Shown here one piece after another: positions 1 through 9,625 of a stretch of 64,000 nucleotides of DNA. Position numbers and translations under genes: made by a program. Position 1 is the first letter of the stretch, and every line of letters begins with the position of its first letter. The DNA is from Liopterus haemorrhoidalis (taxonomy: Eukaryota > Arthropoda > Insecta > Coleoptera > Dytiscidae), in NCBI GenBank assembly GCA_963971575.1, contig OZ020625.1:14423646-14487645 (forward strand), read 5' to 3'. The notes beneath the pieces are model-generated. The model was not told where the DNA came from and made no database searches. It worked only from the letters and a program-made list of their open reading frames with translations.

Positions 1-170
1 TTTTTACAGAACTCACATTTAGTTTTATATTTAAAATGGTAATTAGATATGGTTATTTTATTTTGTTTTAATTTTTAATAGTTACCAAAAAAATTATTTA
101 AAAAAATTTATGTTGGGGTAGCGCCTAACCTAATTTTGCATCGGGGCGTCAAGTACCCTTTAGCCGGCCC
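1..170. other. AT-rich DNA, nothing recognised
   Basis: AT-rich sequence with no credible reading frame. A short GC-richer stretch near 135-175 resembles one near 30260, next to the second copy of the repeat described below. Confidence 0.5.
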
Positions 171-1092
171 TGTATGAGAGCAGATCCCGCCATCTTTATG
201 CCAAGTTTAGAAGTATTTGATAGGATGTTACTACATAACTTAAAATAATTATAATAAACAACATATATTATGTGTATTAGAGCTGTATTATACTACTTGT
301 GAACCGGTTGCCAACCATGTTGACAAACGCATCATTTCCTTAATGTGGAACTTGCTGGACGCCTCTGAATTCTTTCTCTAGCCAAACGCCTTACTTCATG
401 AAGCGCATGAAGTGCCTTAATTCAAGTGAACAACTTATACCAAGGCAAGTTTTACTCAATGCATTACATTTACATTTTTGAAAATATAGGTAATTTATAA
501 TTTATAATGTTTAATTTATTTTTCATTAATTTTCTCGTTTATGCCTACGAAACCCTAGACATTTCTATATGTTATTTTATCTCCAGATTCGTAGTATATT
601 CGTAGATTCTTAGAGAATAAATCTGCAAAATATTTTTCATATCGATCTTAGGATATAGGAGTGTCTAGAGTCTCTTCTTTATGCCTACGAAAGCCTAGAC
701 ATTTCTATATGTTATTTTATTAAATTCAGGTAAATTAAATACCAGCCGCTGAAAAATACCAAAATGTTTTTAGTCTAGTTATAGCTGGTGACACTTCGGT
801 AAGCTTCGGAATATTTCGTTACATTTCGGAATCTCGCTTTAATTTTGACGTCATATAATTATACTACCTCATTGGACGACAGACACGAACGCACCCAGCC
901 AGGGACACACTTTGGAGTATTGTATTATAGAGATATTGATACTAAAAGCCTTCATAAATACAAACAAAAAGACTAAAATTCAACATTATACTATAGCAAA
1001 TAGGGTAGTGTTAATACAAATTTAAGTAACAATATAAACACTGTATTTTAATGCACATACATAGACTTACTACTATATTTATATTTATATAA
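171..1092 (+). repeat. Dispersed repeat B, copy 1, interrupted
   Basis: Bases 171-292 and about 935-1092 match 30768-31042 in order and orientation. The intervening roughly 640 bp (293-934) is absent from the second copy, so it is an insertion here or a deletion there. The insert carries a 40-bp direct repeat (about 541-580 and 681-720, one mismatch) and no reading frame. The family is not identified. Confidence 0.65.
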
Positions 1093-1860
1093 CATTAATA
1101 AATAAATTTTTAATTATTTTTACTTTTAAATTGTGGCAAAAAAAAAATAAAGGACCAATTATTTCTAAATGTTCTATATAAAATAATGCAACGTTTAGTA
1201 CAGGTAAAAAGAAAAAATGATATACGTTGTGAATTTTTACACATTTCTGGGTTTGCAGGTATTTAAAAAGTGTGAAGATTGCTGGATGTCTAAGAATATT
1301 TTTTTCATAAAAGCTTTTTGGCTAATACTTTTCGTTCGTTATTTTAGTACTAGGAACTTTCATTTAATTTTCTAAACTAAATTTAAATAAACTGCGAGAA
1401 TTTTATTACGATATCATTTACATTAAAAATCGCAGCGATTTTTTTCTGCATTTGCTTCTTATCGAATCTTCATTGAATTAGTAAGATATATATTGCTAAA
1501 TGGCCCATTTTCCTTTTCAATTTCAAAATAGTATTTCTCATTGTTAACAATGTGATAATTGTTTTACAAATATTTCACTACAAAAAATGATTTATTGTTG
1601 TTTGAAACCTTCAAAACAAAAACTAAACTAAATCAAACAATAGGTTCAATCATGGCGTAAAAAGGTAGGCGTTGAGCCTAAAGGCTTGTTACACACATGA
1701 ACTCGATTCTCAAACATCTTAATTCTTCAATACATATTATATTTTAAATTTCAAAAGAAGACATATACTACCTTAGCCATGAATTAAAACCAGTGGCGAA
1801 AGGAAACCTCCGCTAGACTTACTATCTAGAAATACATCAAATTATGTTCTATACAAATTT
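1093..1860. other. AT-rich DNA without genes
   Basis: No coding potential seen. Bases around 1233-1263 are an inverted, diverged match to the short motif that closes each copy of the tandem duplication at 4035-4817, so some old repeat material is present. Confidence 0.5.
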
Positions 1861-2446
1861 TTGTCCAAGGCTTGGTTTACTAGTTACTAATTAATTATCA
1901 TAACCATGGAAACGTTACATATAAGTATGAAAAAATTGAGACTTGGAAAAAATTTAAATAATTTTACAATAATTTTCAAAATTTTTCGTCTTATCAAAAA
2001 ACGTCTCAAATAAAAGTTATTAGTTATTGCATTTCTAGTAACTTTTGTTCAATAAATTTTTTCGAAATATTGTTCTGTTGCTAAATATTCGCAAAAATTT
2101 TAAAATCGACACCTCCCATTTCTAGTCAACCGATCTTCATAAAAAATAATAGGGTTCTTGTCATTTAATAGGAGAATTTTTTAGTACCAGAACGAATTCT
2201 CTAAGTTGAACCGTTCTTGAGTTATCGTGTATACACACAGACACACACACAACACACACACACAGACATACACACATACGGACGGCACGAAAATAGTTTT
2301 TTTGGAGTCTCTGGACCATCAAACGTGGTCATTAGTCAAAATCTCGACATCGAAAATTTTCGCGATTACAATACTTGGCCCTCATATATTAAGGTCGGGC
2401 AAGTAAAAATAATTAATTTTGTCAAAACCTACAATTTTATTGATTA
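1861..2446. repeat. Repeat-like region with CA microsatellite
   Basis: Contains a CA-rich microsatellite at about 2227-2278, followed by sequence of the kind that flanks microsatellites in many dispersed arthropod repeats. The open frame across it is produced by the microsatellite and is not a gene. It ends exactly where the Helitron-like 3' end begins. Confidence 0.45.
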
Positions 2447-2656
2447 CTAGCTGGAGTACTCGTGCTTCGTACAGTTTGTGATGATATTTTTCTGTAATGT
2501 AAATGATAACTTAGATTATCTCAGTTTCAAGTCGAACACAAAATAATCGTTTCTTTATTCTAAACCACTCTTTTGTATATATTTTTGATGTTAACTAAAT
2601 AATAAGTGAGATAGGTACGTCATTTATAGGTAGCTCTTCCCATAGCTCCCCAAATA
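2447..2656 (-). mobile_element. Helitron-like element, 3' end fragment
   Basis: On the minus strand this piece ends in CCAGCTAG followed by T, with a short hairpin (GTAC...GTAC) just upstream, as expected for a Helitron 3' end (hairpin then CTRR). It is homologous to about 29300-29479 of the 650-bp element at 28830. At 2656 it is cut by a Tc1/mariner-like terminus. A second piece of the same family and strand lies at 4985-5093, so both may belong to one disrupted copy. Confidence 0.65.
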
Positions 2657-3060
2657 CAGCCTTGGACAAACGTATAGAGCACCCATGCAGTTATAAAATA
2701 ACACCTAAATTTATGTACATTCTAACTTGTATATATTTGACAAAATGTTTTTGAAATATCATTGACACATTCTAAAAGACGTACGTCTAATCAGGTAACC
2801 AAAAATGTAAAGACAGTTATGGTAAATCTTGAAATACAAATAAATATAGGCTCAGATCTGTTACGTTTTGTTTACATAACAATAAACAACTAGGGCTTGG
2901 ATCATTATTACACATGAGTTTGAAGTGAACACTGTTTTTTCATGTTTTATTGAGTTCAAGTGAATATTTTTAATTATATTATGGCTAAAAAACGTGAACT
3001 CACTGGAGGCAGGAAGGAGTAAAATTGTATTGCTCCATTCACAAAGACAGTCGCAGCTGA
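2657..3060 (+). pseudogene. Tc1/mariner transposon relic (5' end)
   Basis: Begins right after a TA dinucleotide with CAGCCTTGGACAAACG, a Tc1/mariner-type terminal repeat. An ATG at 2984 opens a frame reading MAKKRELTGGRKE and then stops. The continuation resembles the N-terminal helix-turn-helix start of Tc1-type transposases only after a frame change (about 3013-3056). No catalytic domain and no second terminal repeat were found. This is a truncated, dead copy inserted into the Helitron-like fragment. Confidence 0.65.
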
Positions 3061-3078
3061 AAATTTAAAATTGTTTTG

Positions 3079-3212
3079 TCCCACACCCTGTAATCCAGAT
3101 GGTTTACACTAAAAATCTGAAAAAATTTTAAGTAATGTACTTTGGTGTGAACCAGAATTGTACAACAGGGATTTTTGATCAGATTATGTTTTCGGAAAAT
3201 AACCCATTTTTA
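3079..3212 (+). repeat. Direct repeat body, copy 1
   Basis: About 134 bp matched with roughly 90% similarity by 3744-3877 in the same orientation. Each copy is followed by a tRNA-like segment. Confidence 0.7.
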
Positions 3213-3272
3213 TGTTTTCTTGCTTGACCTTGTAAAATATTTAATAACTTATGTAACACAGTAAACCAGCAT

Positions 3273-3340
3273 GCTTTGATAGTGTAATGGTTAGCATTCT
3301 CGCGTTCTAATTTAACTAAGGTTCGCTCCAGTCTCGAGAA
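3273..3340 (+). repeat. tRNA-like SINE head or tRNA pseudogene
   Basis: Contains an A-box-like TAGTGTAATGG (3280-3290) and a B-box-like GGTTCGCTCC (3320-3329), resembling Asp/Glu tRNA genes. Acceptor and anticodon stems do not pair, so it is not a working tRNA. A SINE head or degenerate pseudogene fits best. Confidence 0.5.
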
Positions 3341-3375
3341 AATTTTATTTTTTCTGTTATTTTTTTTGCATTTTT

Positions 3376-3556
3376 AGGGTTTTGTAGGTATGACCAAAAA
3401 ACCCTTATACCGTCATTTTGTCGTCTGTCTGTCTGTCTGACTGTCTGTCTGTCTGTTCGGTAAAAATTGTAGCCAAACGGCTAAACCTAGAGAGTTGAAA
3501 TTTGGCATGCTTATACAACTCTTTGACCCGCACATAGGAAAAATACTATAACATCT
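3376..3556 (+). repeat. Dispersed repeat C with GTCT microsatellite, copy 1
   Basis: About 180 bp with a (GTCT)n core at 3422-3455. An inverted copy lies at 26583-26759. The family is not named; similar GTCT-centred repeats are common in arthropods. Confidence 0.7.
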
Positions 3557-3743
3557 AAAAAACATATCCCCCTAAAAATATAAACAAATATATGCTCATC
3601 AAAAAAAAAAATATTTTTTTACAATTCTGTGTAGGGTATCAAATGAAAGCCCTTGGTACGTGGATTAACGATCAAAATTTTATTTTTGCAAAATAAATGA
3701 TTGTGACGCGATTTTTGCCAAAATTGTGCAAAAAAAAAATTTT

Positions 3744-3877
3744 TCCCACACCCTGTAGCCTAGATGGTTTAAACTAAAAATCTGAAAAAAATCTAAGTAA
3801 TGTACATTGGTGTGAACCGGAATAGTACAACAGGAATTTTTGATCAGATTATGTTTTCGGAAAATAACGCATTTTTT
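3744..3877 (+). repeat. Direct repeat body, copy 2
   Basis: Second copy of the body at 3079-3212, displaced by about 665 bp. Confidence 0.7.
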
Positions 3878-3937
3878 GTTTTTTTAATTAAAATATGTAA
3901 AATATTGAATCCGGTATTTAATACAGAAAACGCGTGA

Positions 3938-4005
3938 ACATCCGTAGTCCAGTGGTAACGTTCTCGCTGCGTAAGTTGCAAACTACTGTTCGATTCCCGT
4001 CAATC
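3938..4005 (+). repeat. tRNA-like SINE head or tRNA pseudogene
   Basis: A-box-like TAGTCCAGTGG (3945-3955) and B-box-like TGTTCGATTCCCG (3987-3999) are better preserved than in the copy at 3273. A run of T follows from about 4006, which could end a polymerase III transcript. The stems are not intact, so I read it as a SINE head. Confidence 0.5.
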
Positions 4006-4034
4006 TTATTTTTTTTTTTTGCATTTTTATTTTG

Positions 4035-4817
4035 TTTAAATTATTTTGTCAAAATTCTAGTTATATTTTGGCAAATGTTGCATTAATTTTTAAATGAGTA
4101 AATTTAGTAACCAGTGGGAAGTGTTGAAATTATAATTTAATTCTATGTTTGAATGTATACGAAATCAGAGGGGCGGAGTTTATGACTTAAACAACCAATG
4201 AAAGCCATAGGCGCAATTTTCAAAATATTAATGAACCTTGCTCTATAAAAAAAATACTGCAAATATTTAGAAACTCAAATAATGGTAGTATTAGGCATTC
4301 GAATTAAAATTAACAAAAAAAATATTTTAACATAAAATTTGTTTTGGCATCCCAAATAATCATCATTCACTTACTAAATACCTGCAAAACCCTGAAATGT
4401 GTGAAAATTCACACTTCACATCAATTTTTATTTATTTAAATTATTTTTTCAAAATTCTAGTTATATTTGGGCAAATGTTGCATTTAATTTTTAAAAGCGT
4501 AAATTTAATAACCAGTGGAAATTGTTGAAATTGAATACACGAAATCAGAGAGGCAGAGTTATGTCGTAAAACAACCAATGGAAGCCATAGGCGCAATTTT
4601 CAAAATCTTAATGAACCTAACTATGTAAAAAAAAATACTGCACATATTTAGAAACCTAAATAATGGTATTAAGTATTCGAATTAAAATTAACAAAAAAAA
4701 AATATATATATTTTAACATAACATTTGTTTTGGCATCATAAATAATCATCATTCACTTACTAAATACATGTGAAACCCTGAAATGTGTGATAATTCACAC
4801 TTCACATCAATTTTTTT
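4035..4817 (+). repeat. Tandem duplication, about 400-bp unit x2
   Basis: Bases 4035-4434 and 4435-about 4817 are tandem, diverged copies. Each ends with a short segment containing GTGTGAA...TTCACAC, an inverted pair. No coding potential. Confidence 0.75.
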
Positions 4818-4984
4818 ACTAATTATATTTGATTTTTTATTATTGTTTATTTTTGTGTTTGTAATCAAGTGCAGTAAAAAATATAAAACTTTTGCATTAC
4901 ACATTACTTTCTAAACTTACCGGTCCGCAAATTTTTTCTAAGTCACTTGCTGGTCCGCCATGAAAAAAGATTGGACAACGCCAT
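4818..4984. other. AT-rich linker
   Basis: No recognised feature between the tandem duplication and the second Helitron-like piece. Confidence 0.4.
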
Positions 4985-5093
4985 TATAAATAACACTCCC
5001 TTTGCCCCCTAAGTTTAATCTCCTTATTAAAAACTGCGTTGCAGAGAAAAAAAAAATGTTTTCTCCTATACACTTTTGATGTAAAGTAAATAA
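4985..5093 (-). mobile_element. Helitron-like element, internal fragment
   Basis: The reverse complement matches about 29105-29215 of the Helitron-like element at 28830. The match stops at about 5093, exactly where the 3' tail of the CR1/L2-type retrotransposon starts, marking an insertion boundary. Confidence 0.6.
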
Positions 5094-5246
5094 GTTTAGT
5101 TTAGTTAGTTTTAGTTTATTGTTTCATTATCATAAAATCAATACATGTAATAATCATTTATGATAGTATGTCATACAGTCATATAATATAATACAATAAA
5201 ATGAAAATACAATAAAAATAATACATTACAATACATTACAATACAT

Positions 5247-8066
5247 TTATATAACAAGATCGTTTATCTCGTACAGTGTTTTTTCTAATAGATGGCTTTT
5301 TAACAATTTTTTAAATATAATAATTGATTTTGCTGATTTAATTGTGCTTGGCAGTGCATTAAAAAATTTGCAGCAATTAAAATATGCCCCTTTTTGGTAG
5401 CTAGTCGTTTTGTGTGCCTTAGGTTCCAAAAGAGTTTTATTGCGTGTGTTATGGGAATGGACTTTAGAGTGAAATAGGTGTTTATTTTTGTATGTAAATA
5501 CACATAGCAAAAATACATACACAGATGGCAGGGTCAGAATTTGTAACTTTTTAAACGACTCTTTACAGGACTCTCTAGGACCGAGGGAATCCAAGATTCG
5601 CACAGCTGATTTCTGTAATATAAATATGCGCTTCCATTCACTACATTGACCCCAATGTATTATATTAAATTGCAAATGTGAATGGAAGCAGGAAAAATAA
5701 AATGTTTTTAAAATATGTGCGCTACATTTAATTTTTAGCGATCTTAGGGCAAATAGAGATGAACTTAATCTATGGGCAAGATAATCTATATGCTCGGACC
5801 AGGTAATCTTCGGATCTAGCTTAAGGCCTAATAATTTAATGTCATTAGAGATCATAATTTCATCTCCACGAAAATTTAGAGATGCATTCAGGATGGTCTT
5901 ATTAAATATTGATCTAAAAATTAGACATGTTGTTTTTCCTACATTTAGAGTTAACTTGTTTTTTAATGTCCAAGTTTGGACTTTGGACATGATACTATTA
6001 AAAGAATTCTCTAGCTCAACACAGTTTTTACACTCGAGAAGGAGACTAGTATCATCCGCAAATGACGTTGACGTTAAATTATCATTGTTTTTGAAAATGC
6101 GAGGAAGGTCGTTAACGTATATGAGGAATAATAATGGTCCTAACACACTTCCTTGTGGAACACCTACTGCTACAGGTAACTTCCTTGAATTATATTTCCT
6201 CCCATTAGATGAAATAATAGTAGAGTGGGACCTATTGGTGAGGTAGGATTTGAACCAAACAAGTGGCTGACCTCTGATTCCACAACGTTCCATCTTCATG
6301 AGAAGAATGCTGTGATCTACGCAATCAAACGCCTTGCTTAGATCTAAGAATATGCCTAAACCCATGTGACCTGTGTCTACTACATTCAACATCTGGTTGA
6401 TAAAATGAAACAAAGCTGTATCAACTGATTTATTTCTTAGAAACCCATGCTGAAAGGGTGATAAAATATTTGAAGAGGATAGAAATGATATTAATTGTTT
6501 ATGGGTAATTGATTCTATTATTTTAGAGAAGGATGATATGAGGCTTATGGGTCTGTAATTAGTTATTAAAGATTTCTCTCCTTTTTTATATAGTGGTTTG
6601 ATTATTGAGTGCTTTAATGTATCGGGAAAAATTGATTGTTCAAAAGAAAGATTAATTATATATGCTAATGGGGAGGATATTTGATTTTTACAAAGTTTGA
6701 CCATATTGTTTGAAAATTGGTCTTCACCAGACGAGTTTGAATTTTTTAGATTTGTAATTGTTTCTAAGACATCAAAATAAGATACGGGTAATAAAAAGAA
6801 AGTTTTATTGGATGTGGGGGTGTTACTAAGTATATAATCCGAATCAATTCCTGGTTCAAAGTTCATTTTCATATCTATTGCGATAGAAGAAAAATAGCTG
6901 TTAAATAAATCAGCAACATTTTCATTTCTTTCATTTAAATTTGGTAGTGATTCTTCAAAAATAGAGAAATCTACGTCATTGTGTACATTGTTTCTAGTTT
7001 TATTAATTATATCCCACATTTTTTTGTTTTTATTTGAAGAGTTGTAGATTAAATGGTCATTATATATTTTTTTCAGTTTTTGTAACATTACGCTATATTT
7101 ATTATTCATTATTTTATAAGCATTTTTGAAGATTGGAAATTTTTGTGATAATTCACGATATGCATTTACATTTTTCCTCAGTTCACAAGCTTCCCGTGTA
7201 AGCCATGGTAATATATTATCATTGTTTTTATTAGATAAAATGCGTTTTTTGGGAAAACAGATGTTAAAGTAGTAACTGAGAATATTATTAAAAATTTCAA
7301 ACGCCTTTTGCGGACATTTTTCTGCAAATACTAATTCCCAATCTTGTGTTTCTAAAAAGTCAAGGAAAAGTTGTTTGTTTTTTAGAGAAAAATCTGTGAT
7401 GTAGGTATATATAGGCTGTTTAATTGAGTCGTTTAAAATAGTTATTAATTGACAACTATGGTCTGATATTTTATAGTCTTTGACAACTGCATTTTTAAAG
7501 TCCAAATTTTTTGATATGATAAAATTGTCAATACACGATTTTGAATCTTTAAATATTCTGGTAGGTGTTGAAATAGTTGTGTGTAAGTCATATGATTGTA
7601 AAATACTGAAAAAACTTTTTTTGTTTTTGTCATGGTTTAAAATATCTATGTTAAAATCGCCACCCATTAGAATTTTTTTCTTATAACTAAACAGGTAATT
7701 TAATATTTCGTTTAACTTGTCAAAAAATAATATAATATCCGCGCCACTAGGTCGATAACAACTTACAAAAATAATGTCATTAATTTCAACAGCACTACAT
7801 TCAATTGTGTACGGGATGTTAAATTCAAATATTTTTTTATTGACATGAACAGGAAGATTAGGCTTACAGTATATAGCTGTTCCTCCGTGTTCACCATAAT
7901 TTCTACAAAAGAAGGTTCTGAGTTGATAATTATTTAAGCATGAAAATTTTATTTGCTCTTCACATTGCCAGTGTTCCGTTAAGAAAATTATGTCGGGGTT
8001 GAGATCTTGTAAGATTACTTCAAATTTAGCAATTTTGTTAGTTAAACTTTGTATATTTTGATGCAA
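5247..8066 (-). CDS. Retrotransposon ORF2: endonuclease/reverse transcriptase
   Basis: About 939 codons. The N-terminal apurinic-type endonuclease shows the motifs QNIQS (3-7), TEHW (30-33), YRP (104-106), GDFN (136-139) and SDH (201-203). The reverse transcriptase spans about residues 485-760, with NYRPISL, a catalytic Asp in DLSKAFD, GVPQGSVLGP and FADD (669-672; FADD rather than the usual YADD). It nicks target DNA and copies the element RNA into the site. No ATG opens the frame: the first domain codons are preceded by TTG, and the frame stays open upstream into the end of ORF1, so translation is probably coupled to ORF1 termination. The first internal Met would remove most of the endonuclease. 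The frame is uninterrupted to its stop. Confidence 0.9.
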   Translation of the reverse strand: MHQNIQSLTNKIAKFEVILQDLNPDIIFLTEHWQCEEQIKFSCLNNYQLRTFFCRNYGEHGGTAIYCKPNLPVHVNKKIFEFNIPYTIECSAVEINDIIFVSCYRPSGADIILFFDKLNEILNYLFSYKKKILMGGDFNIDILNHDKNKKSFFSILQSYDLHTTISTPTRIFKDSKSCIDNFIISKNLDFKNAVVKDYKISDHSCQLITILNDSIKQPIYTYITDFSLKNKQLFLDFLETQDWELVFAEKCPQKAFEIFNNILSYYFNICFPKKRILSNKNNDNILPWLTREACELRKNVNAYRELSQKFPIFKNAYKIMNNKYSVMLQKLKKIYNDHLIYNSSNKNKKMWDIINKTRNNVHNDVDFSIFEESLPNLNERNENVADLFNSYFSSIAIDMKMNFEPGIDSDYILSNTPTSNKTFFLLPVSYFDVLETITNLKNSNSSGEDQFSNNMVKLCKNQISSPLAYIINLSFEQSIFPDTLKHSIIKPLYKKGEKSLITNYRPISLISSFSKIIESITHKQLISFLSSSNILSPFQHGFLRNKSVDTALFHFINQMLNVVDTGHMGLGIFLDLSKAFDCVDHSILLMKMERCGIRGQPLVWFKSYLTNRSHSTIISSNGRKYNSRKLPVAVGVPQGSVLGPLLFLIYVNDLPRIFKNNDNLTSTSFADDTSLLLECKNCVELENSFNSIMSKVQTWTLKNKLTLNVGKTTCLIFRSIFNKTILNASLNFRGDEIMISNDIKLLGLKLDPKITWSEHIDYLAHRLSSSLFALRSLKIKCSAHILKTFYFSCFHSHLQFNIIHWGQCSEWKRIFILQKSAVRILDSLGPRESCKESFKKLQILTLPSVYVFLLCVFTYKNKHLFHSKVHSHNTRNKTLLEPKAHKTTSYQKGAYFNCCKFFNALPSTIKSAKSIIIFKKLLKSHLLEKTLYEINDLVI

Positions 8067-8083
8067 AATTATAATATTTGAAT

Positions 8084-9454
8084 TTAATTTACCGTTTTTG
8101 ACATTTTTGCAGTATTTATTTTGAGACGTTGATCTAAAAAATTTTCAGAGGTGACAGTATTTTTATTTCTATTAGAGATTATTGGGGATGTGGTATTTGT
8201 TGTTAAAATAGATTGTTCTGTTTCACTGGTGATAAGCAAAGAATTATCTACAACATTTACTTTTGAAAATTCAAGAATTTCTTTGTCTTTTTTTATTATT
8301 TTTGATACACAGTTATTTTCTAAATTGTTTATAATATTTTTATTTTTATTTTGTGGAAAATTATGTATTGTTGATCCAATGTGTGTATTATTTTTAGTGG
8401 CGGGCTGTTTTTGAATTTTGTTAGCAATGTAATTGAATAATTTATATTTTCCCGTTTTATTAAGGTGCAGACCGTAACCTGTCATGTCCGAGTAGTTGAT
8501 AAGAGTATTTGGCTCAATAAACATAGTGTTGTCGTGGGCATGCAGCACATGGCTGAGAAGTGAATTTAATTTCCAAGTTCTGAGATTATAGTTTATTTCA
8601 TTTTCTTGAAAGAAGGCACCGACCATGATGGTATTAGTGTGTTTAGTGTTGTTCAAAGTGCTGAGAATTAGTGATTTGTGGATATCAGTGTTATTTAACA
8701 TGTCGTTTGAGCCTGCCATGATAATGATATAGTCATTTAAAGTAAAATTTTGGGTGAGTTGGTTAATATTATATACTACATTATAGAAGTTAGCATTCGG
8801 CTTAAAAATTGAAGTTACATTAAAACTGTTTGCAGGTAACAAATTATTTAATATATTAGCTGAGTGTCGCCCGTGACTGTCAGCTACTAGTAAAATGTTT
8901 CTTTTAACCTTTTTTTGGGTAGACAGTTCATTAATTGTGTTATTGGGGGTTTTAATATTTTCGCTTGTTGGGTGAGAATTGTTGGAGATGGTTTGTTTAC
9001 CCTTTGATGATCGTGAGGTTGGCTGTGGTTCAATACTCTTCTTCTTCTTACTGCTTCGTATGAATTTGGAAAGCCTGACTTCAAGTGAATGTACTTTGGA
9101 TTCTAATTTGTTAATAATATTAACGAGTTTAAGATATGGGGTTTTCGCTTTGTTTTTTCTTTTCTTGTTTGAAGGGAGAGTTTTATTTATTACAGTGTCA
9201 TCACTGTCGCTTGAGATGTCAAGATTTAACATTTCACTGACTTCTACTTGTTCTTCATTTTCGACTAATTGACTACAATTTTTGTTATCTTCAATTTGAT
9301 TTTCACTGCATTTATTTTCGGGTAGAAAGCTTGAGTTTAAGACGTCTTTTAGTTTGTTAGCTAGCATTTTTTTATTACCACCACTTTTTTCACCTCTTTT
9401 CTTTAATTCTTCCTTTAGTTCATATAAACGTAAATCTGTTACTTTTTTCATCAT
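8084..9454 (-). CDS. Retrotransposon ORF1: SAP and SGNH-esterase protein
   Basis: A 456-aa protein. Residues 5-40 resemble a SAP DNA-binding motif. Residues 70-95 are acidic, 96-140 basic with a short coiled-coil-like stretch (about 108-132). Residues 185-345 form an SGNH/GDSL-type hydrolase: VADSHG with the nucleophile Ser (S193), GSND (248-251) and GLHLN with the catalytic His (H330). Esterase-type ORF1 proteins occur in CR1/L2-group elements, where they are thought to act in RNP formation or membrane/chaperone roles; the substrate is unknown. The C-terminal 100 residues are polar and low in complexity. All three catalytic blocks look intact. ORF2 follows within 20 bp in another frame. Confidence 0.85.
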   Translation of the reverse strand: MMKKVTDLRLYELKEELKKRGEKSGGNKKMLANKLKDVLNSSFLPENKCSENQIEDNKNCSQLVENEEQVEVSEMLNLDISSDSDDTVINKTLPSNKKRKNKAKTPYLKLVNIINKLESKVHSLEVRLSKFIRSSKKKKSIEPQPTSRSSKGKQTISNNSHPTSENIKTPNNTINELSTQKKVKRNILLVADSHGRHSANILNNLLPANSFNVTSIFKPNANFYNVVYNINQLTQNFTLNDYIIIMAGSNDMLNNTDIHKSLILSTLNNTKHTNTIMVGAFFQENEINYNLRTWKLNSLLSHVLHAHDNTMFIEPNTLINYSDMTGYGLHLNKTGKYKLFNYIANKIQKQPATKNNTHIGSTIHNFPQNKNKNIINNLENNCVSKIIKKDKEILEFSKVNVVDNSLLITSETEQSILTTNTTSPIISNRNKNTVTSENFLDQRLKINTAKMSKTVN

Positions 9455-9625
9455 TTTAACTGGATAATTTAATTTACACTAAATCTGGAGTCTTTTTTTT
9501 TTTGTCACTGGGGCACTAGGGTTTATTATGTATATACGCACTTTTCTTGTAGTTAAAGATCACTTTAAGTTAATAATGATGTTAAATACTAAAGACACAT
9601 TTTATAGTTAACCCATTCATTATAT

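Larger units (their letters stand above)
5094..9610 (-). mobile_element. CR1/L2-type non-LTR retrotransposon
   Basis: A near full-length minus-strand element: 5' leader (about 9455-9610), ORF1 (9454-8084), ORF2 (8066-5247) and a 3' region rich in short repeats ending near 5094. The pairing of an esterase-type ORF1 with an endonuclease/reverse transcriptase ORF2 is the layout of CR1/L2 relatives. Both frames are open, so the copy is young or was recently active. The exact 5' end and target duplication could not be fixed. Confidence 0.8.

Noticed and set aside
2217..2450. A 77-aa frame rich in His and Thr
   Set aside because: Generated by a CA microsatellite.
3273..4005. Functional tRNA genes
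   Set aside because: A and B boxes are recognisable but acceptor and anticodon stems do not pair.
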